Assembly (NCBI RefSeq): GCF_013294065.1
Contig: NZ_JABSNM010000016.1
Span: 1-64,000 of the forward strand
DNA from: Sphaerotilus uruguayifluvii
GTDB taxonomy: Bacteria; Pseudomonadota; Gammaproteobacteria; Burkholderiales; Burkholderiaceae_C
DNA length: 64,000 nt
Direction: 5' to 3'
The stretch's first letter is position 1, and every line of letters begins with the position of its first letter. Below the pieces are notes generated by a model, which worked only from the letters and a program-made list of their open reading frames with translations, was not told the DNA's origin and did no database searches. Position numbers and translations under genes: made by a program. Shown in pieces: positions 27,587 through 37,108 of the stretch.

Positions 27587-28038
27587 AGACCGCCCGCCGC
27601 CCCGCCCTCCGCCCGGTCCGCGGCTTCGCGCTGATCGAGGCGCTGATCGCGCTGCTGATCTTCTCGCTGGCGGTGCTCGGCCTGGTGGGTCTGCAGGCCT
27701 CGATGACGCGCGCCAGCACCGGCGCGAAGTACCGCGCCGACGCCGCCTACCTGGCCACCGACCTGATCGGCATGATGTGGAGCGACCGCACGCAGCTCAA
27801 GCTGTTCAACAGCTGCGACGCGCACGCGCCCTGCCAGGCCTGGAGCACGCGTGTCGGCAGCACGCTGCCGGCAGGCCGCGCCACCGTCAGCGTCGTCGAC
27901 AAGGTCACCGACACCAGCGTGCAGTCGGCCTACGCGGTCAGCGAGGTCACCGTGACCGTCTTCTGGCGCACGCCCGGCGAGAACGCCGACCACCAGTTCA
28001 GCACCACCACCGTCATCAGCGCGAACCCGGCCTCCTGA
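27583..28038 (+). CDS. pilV: Type IV pilus modification protein PilV
   Basis: 151 residues, prepilin signal PVRGFALIEALIALLIFSLAVLG with cleavage after G14 and Glu at mature position 5. LGLVGLQASMTRAST and the ADAAYLATDLIGMMW helix are typical of PilV. Its ATG overlaps the fimT stop by 4 bp. It is short but complete, ending before pilW. Confidence 0.9.
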   Translation: MKTARRPALRPVRGFALIEALIALLIFSLAVLGLVGLQASMTRASTGAKYRADAAYLATDLIGMMWSDRTQLKLFNSCDAHAPCQAWSTRVGSTLPAGRATVSVVDKVTDTSVQSAYAVSEVTVTVFWRTPGENADHQFSTTTVISANPAS

Positions 28039-28060
28039 GCCCGGCGCGCGCCTTCAGAGC

Positions 28061-29269
28061 ATGTCCGGCATGACCGAGTCCTCCCGTCCCATGGCGTCGT
28101 CGCAGCGCGGCGTCACGCTGATCGAGCTGATGATCGGCATGGTCATCGGCCTGCTGGCCGTGCTCGTGATCAGCCAGGTGGCGATCCTCTACGAGGGGCG
28201 CAAGCGCACGATCACCTCCGGCGCCGACGCCCAGGCCAGCGGCGCGCTGGCGCTGATGGCGATCCAGCGCGACATCCAGACCAGCGGCTACGGCCTGGCC
28301 GAGGGCGGCGCGATCGGCTGCCCGGTGCGCGCGCGCCACAGCGGCATGGCCGCCGGCGCGGTGCTGCGCTTCACGCTGGCGCCCGTCGTCATCACCGATG
28401 GCGCCAACGGCGCGCCCGACAGCATCGGCGTGCTGATGAGCCGTCCCGGCGACTTCGCGGTGCCGATCCGCACCACGAGCGACCATGCCCGCGGCGCCAG
28501 CGTGTTCAAGGTCGGCAGCGGCGCCCCGCTCGGGCTGAAGCAGGGCAGCCTGATGCTGGCCGTGCCGGTCCCCACGCCCGACCCGAAGGCGCTCGCCAGC
28601 GAGGAGAGCACCTGGTGCAGCGTCTTCAACCTCAGCGAGACGCCGGCCGCCGACGCCACCACGCTGGCCCACGCGACCGGCACGACCGGCCCGTGGAACC
28701 AGGACCTGTCGGGCGAGCCGGTCTTTCCCGGCGCGACCAGCACCGACATCGCCTACGCCTCGGGCAGCCTGCTGCTGAACCTGGGCTCGCTGACGCGGCG
28801 CACCTTCTGCATCAGCGGCCGCGGCGGCGACTGCGACGCGCCCGGCGCGCCGCTGGTGCCGCTGAACCTGCGCCAGATCAGCCTCGACAGCGCCACCGCG
28901 AAGGACAAGGCCGAGGACCTGCACCCGCAGGTGGTGCAGCTGCAGGCGGTCTACGGCCTGGACACCACCGGCGCCGACCAGATCGTCGACCAGTGGACCG
29001 CGACCTCGCCGACCACCGCCGCGGGCTGGCGCCAGGTCATCGCGGTGCGGGTGGCGGTCGTGACCCGCAGCGTGCAGGACGAGCGCCGGCCCGACCGCGC
29101 CGCCGAGCAGCCGGTCACGCCGGACCTGCCGGTCTGGCACCCGGACGGCTCGACCGCCGAGACGCTGCGCGTCGACCAGGTCGTCGGCAGCGGCTGGCGC
29201 AACTACCGCTACAAGGTCTTCGAGACCGTGATCCCGCTGCGCAACCTGCTCTGGCAGGCCGCCTCCTGA
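28061..29269 (+). CDS. pilW: Type IV pilus assembly protein PilW
   Basis: 402 residues, prepilin signal SQRGVTLIELMIGMVIGLLA with cleavage after G17, then the PilW motif ISQVAILYEGRKRTITSGADAQ and MAIQRDIQTSGYGLA. The large C-terminal part contains a GW/R-rich segment ending RNYRYKVFETVIPLRNLLW, typical of PilW C-termini. Two start codons are possible (28061 and 28070). It lies 22 bases after pilV and 39 before pilX. Confidence 0.9.
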   Translation: MSGMTESSRPMASSQRGVTLIELMIGMVIGLLAVLVISQVAILYEGRKRTITSGADAQASGALALMAIQRDIQTSGYGLAEGGAIGCPVRARHSGMAAGAVLRFTLAPVVITDGANGAPDSIGVLMSRPGDFAVPIRTTSDHARGASVFKVGSGAPLGLKQGSLMLAVPVPTPDPKALASEESTWCSVFNLSETPAADATTLAHATGTTGPWNQDLSGEPVFPGATSTDIAYASGSLLLNLGSLTRRTFCISGRGGDCDAPGAPLVPLNLRQISLDSATAKDKAEDLHPQVVQLQAVYGLDTTGADQIVDQWTATSPTTAAGWRQVIAVRVAVVTRSVQDERRPDRAAEQPVTPDLPVWHPDGSTAETLRVDQVVGSGWRNYRYKVFETVIPLRNLLWQAAS

Positions 29270-29308
29270 TCCCGCCGGCCGGCCCCCAGCAGCCGAGGAC
29301 CCCTCCCG

Positions 29309-29977
29309 ATGAACAGAGCTCCCCTCCCGATCCGCAGAACGCAGCATGGCGCCTCGCTGGTGTTCGCGATGATCACCGTCGTGGCGCTGTCGCTGGCCGC
29401 GGTCGCGCTGATCCGCTCGGTCGACACCGGCGTCAACATCCTGGGCAACCTCGGCTTCAAGCAGGACACGCTGATGGCGGCCGACCGCGCCACGCAGAAG
29501 GCCGTCGAGTGGATGCAGAGCCAGGTCTCGGCCAGCACCAGCTCGCTCGATGCCAGCCAGCCCGACCTCGGCTACATGGCCGCGATGGTCGACGGCCTCG
29601 ATCCGGTCTCGAGCTCGAAGTCGGCGACCCGCGCGGCGATCGACTGGAACCGCGACGGCTGCAGCTCGCAGCCCGGCCCGACACCCAGGACCTGCGTGCC
29701 GGCGCTGAAGGACGCGATCGACCTGGGCAACGGCATCCGCGCGCGCTACCTGATCGTGCGGCTGTGCAGCGACATCGGCAGCAGCACCTCCGGCACGGTG
29801 CTGTGCCCGCGCCCGCCCGGCTCCAACAGCACGATCTCGGGCGAGCGCAACCAGCTCGACACCAAGAACAGCGGCCGCATCGGCACGACCGTCGTGACCG
29901 AGTACTACCGCGTCATCGTGCGCGCCGAGGGCGCACGCAACACCGTCAGCCTCACCGAGACGCTGGTGCACTTCTGA
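29309..29977 (+). CDS. pilX: Type IV pilus assembly protein PilX
   Basis: 222 residues. The N-terminus (RRTQHGASLVFAMITVVALSLAAVALIRS) is PilX-like: cleavage after G14 is likely, but the residue at mature position 5 is Phe, not Glu. Lack of Glu5 is usual for PilX/GspK-type tip pseudopilins. FKQDTLMAADRATQKAVEW and the C-terminal YYRVIVRAEGARNTVSLTETL follow. It sits directly before pilY1 (8 bases). Confidence 0.87.
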   Translation: MNRAPLPIRRTQHGASLVFAMITVVALSLAAVALIRSVDTGVNILGNLGFKQDTLMAADRATQKAVEWMQSQVSASTSSLDASQPDLGYMAAMVDGLDPVSSSKSATRAAIDWNRDGCSSQPGPTPRTCVPALKDAIDLGNGIRARYLIVRLCSDIGSSTSGTVLCPRPPGSNSTISGERNQLDTKNSGRIGTTVVTEYYRVIVRAEGARNTVSLTETLVHF

Positions 29978-29985
29978 GAACCGCC

Positions 29986-32900
29986 ATGTCCCGACGCCCC
30001 AGCCCTTCCCGTCCGGCACCCGCCTCGCCCCCCGCCCGCCCGCCGGTGGCGGCCCTGCCGCTGCTGACCGCGCTGGCGCTGGGCCTGCCGACCCTGCATG
30101 CCCAGGTCATCGACGTGGCCCAGGCGCCGCTGAACGCGACCTCGCTGCGGGTCAAGCCCAACATCATGTTCATCCTCGACGACTCGGGCTCGATGAACTA
30201 CGAGTTCATGCCCGACGAGGTCGGCTTCACGAAGGACTGGGCCACCGACGAGTTCTATGTCGGCTACTGGTCGTCGCAGTGCAACGGCGTGGCCTTCGAC
30301 CCGACGCTGGACTATGCGCCCCCGGTCGATGCCGCCGGCAACACCTATCCCAACGCGAGCTTCACCGCCGCACCGAACGACGGCTTCCGCACCGGCTCGC
30401 CCACCACCAGCCTCGACGGCCGCAGCTACTACGTCTACGTGCCCTACGCCGGCTCGCCGGCGGCGATGTCCTGGACCTACCGCAGCTACGGCGAGGTCGA
30501 CACCTCGACCACCTTCTACAAGGAATGCATGCAGACGGCCGGCGATGCCGTCAAGGCGGGCCGGTTCACCAAGGTGACGCTCAGCGCCAGCGACACCTCC
30601 GCCACCGCCGTGGCGCTGCGGCAGAAGTACGCCAACTGGTACACCTACTACCGCAGCCGCAAGCTGACGATGCGCAGCGCCGTCGGCCGCTCCTTCCGCT
30701 ACATCGGCGAGAACTACCGCGTCGGCATCACGCTGATCAGCGACGGCACCGTCACCAGCCCGAGCTTCCTGAACGTCTCGGACTTCCTCGACAAGGCCGG
30801 CTCGGGCACCGGCACGCAGCGCAGCGACTTCTACCGCCTGCTCTATGCCGCCGAGACGGTCGACGGCTACACGCCGCTGCGCGGCGCGCTCTCCAAGGTC
30901 GGACGCTACTTCGCCAAGACCTGGCCGGGCCAGACCGTCGATCCGATGCAGTACTCGTGCCAGCGCAACTACGCGCTGCTGTCGACCGACGGCTACTGGA
31001 ACGTCGGCATCCCGAGCGAGCCCGGCTACGAGACCGGCATCTACCGGCCGCTGCAGCTGAACAGCAGCACCCTGGTGGACAACCAGGATGGCACGCTCAA
31101 GACCCCCTACAAGGACAGCACCGGCACCGACGCCGGCGGCGACAGCAACTCGCTGGCCGATGTCGCCCAGTACTACTGGGCCACCGACCTGCGCCCCGAC
31201 ATGGCCGACAATGTCGCCGCGACCGAGCGCGACCGCGCCACCCACCAGCACCTGCGGACCTTCACGGTCGGCCTGGGCGTGCGCGGCACGCTGACCTACG
31301 ACCGCAACTACCTGACGCAGAGCAGCGGCGACTACGCCGACATCGTCGCCGGGCGCAAGCAGTGGCCGGTGCCGACCGGCACGAAGGACCCCAGCTCCTA
31401 CGGCGACGCCACCCACATCGACGACCTCTGGCACGCCGCGGTCAACGGCCACGGCCAGTACTTCTCGGCCAGCAACCCGGAGTCGCTGGCCGAGGCGATC
31501 ACGACGATGCTCAGCGAGATCAGCAAGGACAGCGGCTCCGGCTCCGCGGCCTCGACCAGCTCGCTGACGCCGGTGAGCGGCGACGACTGGATCTTCCTGC
31601 CCAGCTTCAGCAGCGCGCCGAGCTGGTACGGCGACATCCGCGCCTTCCGCTTCACCACCGACCCGGTCACCGGTGCGCTGATCGCTCCCGACACCGGCCC
31701 CGACAAGGAGATCTGGAGCGCACGCAAGAAGCTCGATGCGCGCGATGCGTCGACGCGCCGCATCCTGTTCGGCACGACCGGCGGCACGCTGGCCGAGCTG
31801 ACCTATGCCAACCTGCAGGCCTCCGGCCTGAACGGCGACTTCGACATCGCCTGCAGCGCCACCGTCTCGAGCCTGTCGCAGTGCAGCACGCTCAGCACCG
31901 CAGCCAAGGCCAAGGTCACAGGCACCAATCTGGTGAGCTTCCTGCGTGGCGACACCTCGCTGTCGCTGAGCCAGAAAACCCTCGACAACCAGGTCTTCCG
32001 CAGCCGCACCTCGGTGCTGGGCGACTTCGTCAACGCCTCGCCGGTGTACCTGGCCCGGGCGCCCTTCAGCTACGCCGACGCCGACTACAGCACCTTCGCC
32101 GCCGCCCAGAAGACGCGGCTGAAGATGGTCTACGCCGCGGCCAACGACGGCATGCTGCACGCCTTCCGCGTCGGCGAGAACACCAGCGACAGCACCGGCG
32201 GCGAGGAGGCCTGGGCCTTCGTGCCGCGCGGCGTGATGCCGCACCTGTGGCGCCTGGCCGACGCGGGCTACGACAGCAACCACCGCAACATTCTCGACGC
32301 CACGCCGGTCATCGGCGACGTCTACGACAGCACGACCCGGCAGTGGCGCACCATCCTGGTCGGCGGCATGGGGGCCGGCGGGCGCTACTACTACGCGCTC
32401 GACGTGACCTCGCCGCTGAACCCGAAGCTGCTGTGGGAGTTCAGCAACGGCAACCTCGGCCTGACCTTCGGCAACCCGGTCATCGCGAAGAATGCGCAGG
32501 GACGCTGGACGGTCGCCTTCACCTCCGGCACGAACAATGTCGGCGACGGCATCGGCCGGCTCTACGTGGTCGACGCGGTCAGCGGCGCCCTGCTGAGCAC
32601 GGTGGCGACCCCCGCGGGCAGCGCGGCCGCCCCGAACAATCTCGGCCGGCTCAACGCCTGGGTCGCCAGCGAGACCGACAACACCGCGCTGCGCTACTAC
32701 GCCGGCGACATGCAGGGCAGCCTGTGGCGCTTCGACCCGGACGACCGGGTCGAGCCCTCCGGCACCGAGGCGGTGCGCCTGGGCCGCGCGCTCGACGCGG
32801 CAGGCAATGCGCAGCCGATCGTCGACATGCCGCTGCTGACCGAGATCACCGCCGGCAGCGGCATCAAGACCGCGATCGTCACCTTCGGCACCGGCCGGCT

Positions 32901-33456
32901 CGTCAACATCGGCGACCTCTCGACCACCGGCGTGCAGAGCGTCTACGCGGTCAAGGACGCGCTGCAGGCCAGCGGCATCGGCGGCAGCGGCGCCAGCCAG
33001 GCCGCGCTGCGCGACACCGCCTCGCACCTGGTCAAGCAGACGCTGAAGGCCGATCGCACGATCGACCCGGTCAACGCGGTCGACTGGACGACGCAGAACG
33101 GCTGGTATGTCGACCTCGACCTGCCGCTGTCCACGGGCGAGCGCATCGTGCTCGACGGCGTGCCGCTGGGCGACGGCGTGATCGCCTACGCCTCGTCGGT
33201 GCCCAGCAGCGACCCGTGCAGCAGCGGCGGCAAGTCCTACCTCTACCAGTTCAAGGTCGGCAACGGCGCGCTGGCGGCCAAGACGCTGACCTACGACTCG
33301 CTGCTGGTGGGCATCGGCCGCACCGTCGACAGCAAGGGCAATGTCAGCGTGGTCACGACGCAGCGCAACGAGGCGCTGTCGCTGGCTGCAGGCGGCGGGC
33401 GCAAGCCGGAGAAGTCGACCCAGGCTCGACGCACCGCATGGCGGGAACTCGACTGA
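29986..33456 (+). CDS. pilY1: Type IV pilus tip adhesin / biogenesis factor PilY1
   Basis: 1,156 residues, near the 1,161 of P. aeruginosa PilY1. A signal peptide ends near HA-Q at 39/40. A von Willebrand A-like domain follows with the MIDAS sequence DDSGSM starting at D65 and FTVGLGVRG further on. The C-terminal half is the PilY1 beta-propeller: FVNASPVYLARAPF, KMVYAAANDGMLHAF, VGGMGAGGRYYYALDVT and YAGDMQGSLWRFDPDD (Y905-D908). The loop just before that segment, which in characterised PilY1 is the calcium site D-x-N-x-D-x3-D, reads A894-S-E-T-D-N-T-A-L902, keeping one Asp. The following gene overlaps its end by 19 bp. Confidence 0.93.
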   Translation: MSRRPSPSRPAPASPPARPPVAALPLLTALALGLPTLHAQVIDVAQAPLNATSLRVKPNIMFILDDSGSMNYEFMPDEVGFTKDWATDEFYVGYWSSQCNGVAFDPTLDYAPPVDAAGNTYPNASFTAAPNDGFRTGSPTTSLDGRSYYVYVPYAGSPAAMSWTYRSYGEVDTSTTFYKECMQTAGDAVKAGRFTKVTLSASDTSATAVALRQKYANWYTYYRSRKLTMRSAVGRSFRYIGENYRVGITLISDGTVTSPSFLNVSDFLDKAGSGTGTQRSDFYRLLYAAETVDGYTPLRGALSKVGRYFAKTWPGQTVDPMQYSCQRNYALLSTDGYWNVGIPSEPGYETGIYRPLQLNSSTLVDNQDGTLKTPYKDSTGTDAGGDSNSLADVAQYYWATDLRPDMADNVAATERDRATHQHLRTFTVGLGVRGTLTYDRNYLTQSSGDYADIVAGRKQWPVPTGTKDPSSYGDATHIDDLWHAAVNGHGQYFSASNPESLAEAITTMLSEISKDSGSGSAASTSSLTPVSGDDWIFLPSFSSAPSWYGDIRAFRFTTDPVTGALIAPDTGPDKEIWSARKKLDARDASTRRILFGTTGGTLAELTYANLQASGLNGDFDIACSATVSSLSQCSTLSTAAKAKVTGTNLVSFLRGDTSLSLSQKTLDNQVFRSRTSVLGDFVNASPVYLARAPFSYADADYSTFAAAQKTRLKMVYAAANDGMLHAFRVGENTSDSTGGEEAWAFVPRGVMPHLWRLADAGYDSNHRNILDATPVIGDVYDSTTRQWRTILVGGMGAGGRYYYALDVTSPLNPKLLWEFSNGNLGLTFGNPVIAKNAQGRWTVAFTSGTNNVGDGIGRLYVVDAVSGALLSTVATPAGSAAAPNNLGRLNAWVASETDNTALRYYAGDMQGSLWRFDPDDRVEPSGTEAVRLGRALDAAGNAQPIVDMPLLTEITAGSGIKTAIVTFGTGRLVNIGDLSTTGVQSVYAVKDALQASGIGGSGASQAALRDTASHLVKQTLKADRTIDPVNAVDWTTQNGWYVDLDLPLSTGERIVLDGVPLGDGVIAYASSVPSSDPCSSGGKSYLYQFKVGNGALAAKTLTYDSLLVGIGRTVDSKGNVSVVTTQRNEALSLAAGGGRKPEKSTQARRTAWRELD

Positions 33457-34097
33457 AGCCGGCAGCGGCGGCCAGCGTGCTGCTGTCGCTGCTGCTGCAT
33501 GCGGCGCTGCTGGCGGCCCCGCCGGCGGCACGGCCCCAGGAAGGCGCGGGCCGTCCGCCAGCGATGCGGGTGCGCACGCTGACCGAGGCCATCACGGCGC
33601 CGCAGGCGCAGCCACCGCGGCCGCCGGACGATCGGGCCGGCCGCGAGCCCGCGCGAGCCCGCACGGGCAGAGCGGGCACGACGATGCCGGCCTGGGATCT
33701 GCCGACGGCACCGACCGCGGCGGGCCCGCCGGTGGACGGGCCATCCGACGACCCGGCCGCCCCGAACGAGGGCGAGAGCGAGAGCGAAGACGGACTGGGC
33801 GACTTTCTCGCGCCCGAGCAGCTCGACCGGCGCGCCCGGGCCAGCGCGTCGATCGACCTGCCCTGGCCGGAGCTGGCACCGCATGGCCGCTTCCGCGCGG
33901 TCATGACGCTGTTCGTCGACGAGACCGGCCAGGTGCTGCGGGTGCGGCTGGAGCCGGACGAGGCCGGCACGCTGCCGCCGGTGCTCGAGGACAGCGCGCG
34001 CCAGGCCTTTCTCGCCGGCCGCTTCGAGCCGGGCGAGCTCGGCGGGCGCGCGGTGCGCAGCCGGCTGCGGGTCGAGGTGGAGTTCCGGGACGACTGA
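33438..34097 (+). CDS. TonB-like protein with C-terminal TonB domain
   Basis: 219 residues. An N-terminal hydrophobic segment (AAASVLLSLLLHAALLAAPP, about 10-30) is a membrane anchor or signal. A long Pro/Arg/acidic linker follows (about 35-135), including GESESEDGLGDF. The final 75 residues (GRFRAVMTLFVDETGQVLRVR ... AFLAGRFEPGELGGRAVRSRLRVEVEF) match a TonB C-terminal domain. The ATG lies 19 bp inside pilY1, so it is translationally coupled to the pilus operon. There is no exbB/exbD nearby. It may be a periplasm-spanning partner for the pilus rather than an iron-uptake TonB; that is inference. Confidence 0.72.
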   Translation: MAGTRLKPAAAASVLLSLLLHAALLAAPPAARPQEGAGRPPAMRVRTLTEAITAPQAQPPRPPDDRAGREPARARTGRAGTTMPAWDLPTAPTAAGPPVDGPSDDPAAPNEGESESEDGLGDFLAPEQLDRRARASASIDLPWPELAPHGRFRAVMTLFVDETGQVLRVRLEPDEAGTLPPVLEDSARQAFLAGRFEPGELGGRAVRSRLRVEVEFRDD

Positions 34098-34113
34098 AAC
34101 GCGTCCGGGCCGC

Positions 34114-35052
34114 TCAGACCCCGGCCAGCACCCGCAGGTGCGCCGCGACGCTGCGCGCCAGCGAGCTCAGCACGTAGCCGCCCTCCAGGCAGGAGACGAT
34201 GCGCCCCTTGGCGTGGCGCTCGGCCAGGTCGACCAGGCGCTGGGTGATCCAGCCGTAGTCGGCCTCGACCAGGCCGAGCTGGCCCAGGTCGTCCTCGCGG
34301 TGCGCGTCGAAGCCGGCGGAGATGAAGATCATCTGCGGGCGGAAGGCCTCCAGCCGCGGCATCCAGTGCAGGTCGATCAGCTCGCGCACCTCCATGCCGC
34401 GGGTGTAGGCAGGCACCGGCACGTTGACCATGTTGTCGCCCAGCGGCACGCCACCGCTGTACGGGTAGATCTGGTCCTGGAAGAAGCTCGCCATCAGGAT
34501 GCGGTCGTCGCCGGCGACGATGTCCTCGGTGCCGTTGCCGTGGTGCACGTCGAAGTCGATGATCGCCACCCGCTCCAGCCCGCGCACGTCCAGCGCATGG
34601 CGCGCCGCGATCGCGATGTTGTTGTAGAAGCAGAAGCCCATCGCCTCGGAGCGGGTCGCGTGGTGGCCGGGCGGACGGATCGCGCAGAAGGCGTTGGCAT
34701 AGGTGCCGTCGATGACGGCGTCGGTGGCGGCGATCGCCGCGCCCACCGAGCGCAGCATCGCCTGGCGGGTGCCGGGGCAGACGCTGGTGTCGGGGTCGAT
34801 CGCGCGGTGCTCGCCGGTCTCGACCGCCTGGCGCAGGAACTCGTCGAGCTCGATCAGGTAGCGCTCGCTGTGCGCCAGCATCAGGTCCTCGTGGCGGCCG
34901 AGCGGCACCTCGTCGGGGCGATGCAGCGCGATGTCCAGCCCGGTGGCCAGCAGATGGTCCTCGATCGCGTCGAGGCGCTGCGGACATTCGGGGTGGCCGG
35001 GGCCCATGTCGTGGCCGCGGCAGTCGGAGTGCGTGTAGAAGGCGGTGCTCAT
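34114..35052 (-). CDS. Histone deacetylase-family amidohydrolase
   Basis: 312-residue zinc hydrolase of the arginase/deacetylase fold, class II HDAC-like. Motifs: HPECPQRLDAI, AIRPPGHHATRSEAMGFCFYNN (catalytic His pair), IIDFDVHHGNGTED (zinc ligands D and H), FISAGFDAHREDDLG (third ligand) and CLEGGYVL. In bacteria this group includes acetylpolyamine amidohydrolases and lysine deacetylases; the natural substrate cannot be read from sequence. The ATG at 35052 begins MSTAFYTHSDC; an upstream ATG adds five residues without support. It is convergent with the TonB-like gene (16 bases) and divergent from moxR. Confidence 0.9.
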   Translation of the reverse strand: MSTAFYTHSDCRGHDMGPGHPECPQRLDAIEDHLLATGLDIALHRPDEVPLGRHEDLMLAHSERYLIELDEFLRQAVETGEHRAIDPDTSVCPGTRQAMLRSVGAAIAATDAVIDGTYANAFCAIRPPGHHATRSEAMGFCFYNNIAIAARHALDVRGLERVAIIDFDVHHGNGTEDIVAGDDRILMASFFQDQIYPYSGGVPLGDNMVNVPVPAYTRGMEVRELIDLHWMPRLEAFRPQMIFISAGFDAHREDDLGQLGLVEADYGWITQRLVDLAERHAKGRIVSCLEGGYVLSSLARSVAAHLRVLAGV

Positions 35053-35123
35053 GATGTTGTCTCGCACGGGAATGCGGGGGTCCTTTTCCCGTGCGTTGTC
35101 CCTCTGGCTTCAGGTATGGTTCG

Positions 35124-36077
35124 ATGATGATGACAAGCCCACATCACGCCCAGCTGACACCCCTTTCACGGCTTCTGGCGCAGCTGGTCGACCGGATCGG
35201 CTCGGTGGTGGCGGGCAAGCCGGCGCAGATCCTCGACAGTGTCGCCTGCCTGCTCGCGGGCGGGCACCTGCTCATCGAGGATGTCCCGGGTGTCGGCAAG
35301 ACGACGCTGGCGCACGCGCTGGCCGCCTCCGTCGGCCTGCGCTTCGCGCGCGTCCAGTTCACCGCGGACCTGACACCCAGCGACCTGATCGGGGTCAGTG
35401 TCTACGAGCGAAACCGCGAGAGCTTTGTCTTTCATCAAGGCCCGATCTTCACCCAGGTCCTGCTGGCCGACGAGATCAACCGGACCGGGCCGCGCACGCA
35501 GAGCGCGCTGCTCGAGGCGATGGAGGAGCATCAGGTCAGCGTCGACGGCCAGACGCTGGCGCTGCCGGCGCCCTTCTTCGTCATCGCGACGCAGAACCCG
35601 TCGGAGCAGCTCGGCACGCACCCGCTGCCCGAGAGCCAGCTCGACCGCTTCCTGATGTGCCTGACGCTGGGCTATCCCGACCCGGCGGCCGAGCGCGCGC
35701 TGCTCGAGGGCCGCGACCGGCGCGCGGCGGTGCGCGGGCTGGAGGCGGCGATGACGCCGGCGGAGCTGCAGGCGGCGCAGGCCGCGGTGCTGCAGGTCCA
35801 TGCCGCGCCGGCCCTGCTCGACTACCTGCAGGCGCTGATCGCTGCGACCCGCGACGGACGCTGGTTCGTGCAGGGCATCTCGCCGCGCGCCGCGCTGGGC
35901 CTGCTGCGTGCGGCGCGCGCGCGTGCGCTGCTGGCCGGGCGCGACCATGTGATGCCGGAGGACCTGCAGGCGCTGGCGGTGCCGGTGCTGGCGCACCGGC
36001 TGCAGCCGCTGCCCGGATCGGGCCGCGGCCCGGCCGCCCAGGTGCGCGCGATGGTCGACGCGGTCGGACTGGCCTGA
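35124..36077 (+). CDS. MoxR-type AAA+ ATPase
   Basis: AAA_3 family ATPase thought to act as a chaperone for the neighbouring DUF58 or transglutaminase proteins. About 317 residues. Walker A is EDVPGVGKTTLAHA, Walker B is VLLADEINRTGPRTQSALLEAMEE, followed by sensor 1 IATQNPSEQLGTHPLPESQLDRF and the lid WFVQGISPRAALGLLRAA. Three ATGs follow each other at 35124, 35127 and 35130. A TATGGT hexamer ends at 35120, so initiation would fall on the second ATG, giving a leaderless message. First gene of moxR-DUF58-tgpA. Confidence 0.93.
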   Translation: MMMTSPHHAQLTPLSRLLAQLVDRIGSVVAGKPAQILDSVACLLAGGHLLIEDVPGVGKTTLAHALAASVGLRFARVQFTADLTPSDLIGVSVYERNRESFVFHQGPIFTQVLLADEINRTGPRTQSALLEAMEEHQVSVDGQTLALPAPFFVIATQNPSEQLGTHPLPESQLDRFLMCLTLGYPDPAAERALLEGRDRRAAVRGLEAAMTPAELQAAQAAVLQVHAAPALLDYLQALIAATRDGRWFVQGISPRAALGLLRAARARALLAGRDHVMPEDLQALAVPVLAHRLQPLPGSGRGPAAQVRAMVDAVGLA

Positions 36078-36094
36078 GCGGAGCCGCCCCGTCG

Positions 36095-37108
36095 ATGCGA
36101 CGCCCGCGCCGCTGGCAGCTCTGGTGGGAGGCGCGCCACCCGCGCACCGACCGGCTCGAGCTGACCCACCGCAACCTCTACATCCTGCCGACGGCCTCGG
36201 GCTGGCTGTTCGCGCTGCTGCTGCTGGCGCTGCTGCTGGCCTCGATCAACTACCAGCTCAACCTCGGCCACCTGCTGACCTTCTCGCTGGCCAGCGCCGG
36301 CGTCGTCGCGCTGCACGCGACCCATTCGGCGCTGCGCGGCCTGGTGCTGCAGGCCATGCCGGTCGAGCCGGTCTTCGCCGGCGACGAGCTGCTGCTGGAG
36401 ATCCGGCTGGACGAGCGCCTGCGCGTGGGTGCGCCGTGGAACTTCGGCCGCCACGGCATCGGCCTGCGCTGGCGCGACCGGCCCGGCGACGAGACGGTGC
36501 AGGTCAGCCTGTCGGAGAACGGCCCGGCGGTGCTGCGGCTCGGCCGCCGGACCGCACGGCGCGGCCGGCTGGAGCTGCCGGCGATCGAGATCGACTGCCG
36601 CTTCCCGCTCGGCCTGTTCCGCGCCTGGAGCGTCTGGCGGCTGTCGCTGCAGCCGCTGGTCTGGCCGGCGCCGGAGCCCGGCGCGCCGCCGCTGCCCGAG
36701 CCGCCGGCCCGGGACGGCACGGCCCGCGCCGCCGCGTGGCGGCATGACGAGGACGGCGAGCACGGCATCCGCCCGTGGCGGCGCGAGGACCGGCCCTCGC
36801 AGGTGCTGTGGAAGCTGTCGGCGCGCAGCCTGGCCGCCGGCAGCGGCCTGCTGGTGCGCGACCCGCCGCCCCCGCCCCGCCAGGGCAGCGACCTGCAGCT
36901 CGACGGCGACCGGCTGCAGGGCCTGGACGGCGAGACGCGGCTGAGCCGGCTGTGCGCCTGGGTGCTGGCGGCCGAGGCCGAGGGGCGGCGCTGGCGACTC
37001 GACCTGGGCGCGGTGCATGTCGGCCCCGGCCACGGTCCGGTGCAGCGGCGCGCCGCGCTCGACGCGCTGGCGCTGTGGGGCGGTCGCCCGGCGGAGACGG
37101 CGCCATGA
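36095..37108 (+). CDS. DUF58 domain membrane protein
   Basis: 337 residues. Two adjacent membrane segments near the N-terminus (about 30-75, [20 protein letters not shown] and [15 protein letters not shown]) are followed by a cytoplasmic part. It contains [28 protein letters not shown] and the DUF58 signature region [26 protein letters not shown]. The DUF58 domain is usually a degenerate von Willebrand A fold. Context is the standard triplet with moxR (17 bases upstream) and tgpA (4-bp overlap downstream), present in many proteobacteria with poorly known function. Confidence 0.88.
   Translation: MRRPRRWQLWWEARHPRTDRLELTHRNLYILPTASGWLFALLLLALLLASINYQLNLGHLLTFSLASAGVVALHATHSALRGLVLQAMPVEPVFAGDELLLEIRLDERLRVGAPWNFGRHGIGLRWRDRPGDETVQVSLSENGPAVLRLGRRTARRGRLELPAIEIDCRFPLGLFRAWSVWRLSLQPLVWPAPEPGAPPLPEPPARDGTARAAAWRHDEDGEHGIRPWRREDRPSQVLWKLSARSLAAGSGLLVRDPPPPPRQGSDLQLDGDRLQGLDGETRLSRLCAWVLAAEAEGRRWRLDLGAVHVGPGHGPVQRRAALDALALWGGRPAETAP

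Noticed and set aside
30279-34097. 1,272-codon plus-strand frame through pilY1
   Set aside because: Only the last 220 codons (TonB-like protein) are real; the remainder is an out-of-frame shadow of pilY1.
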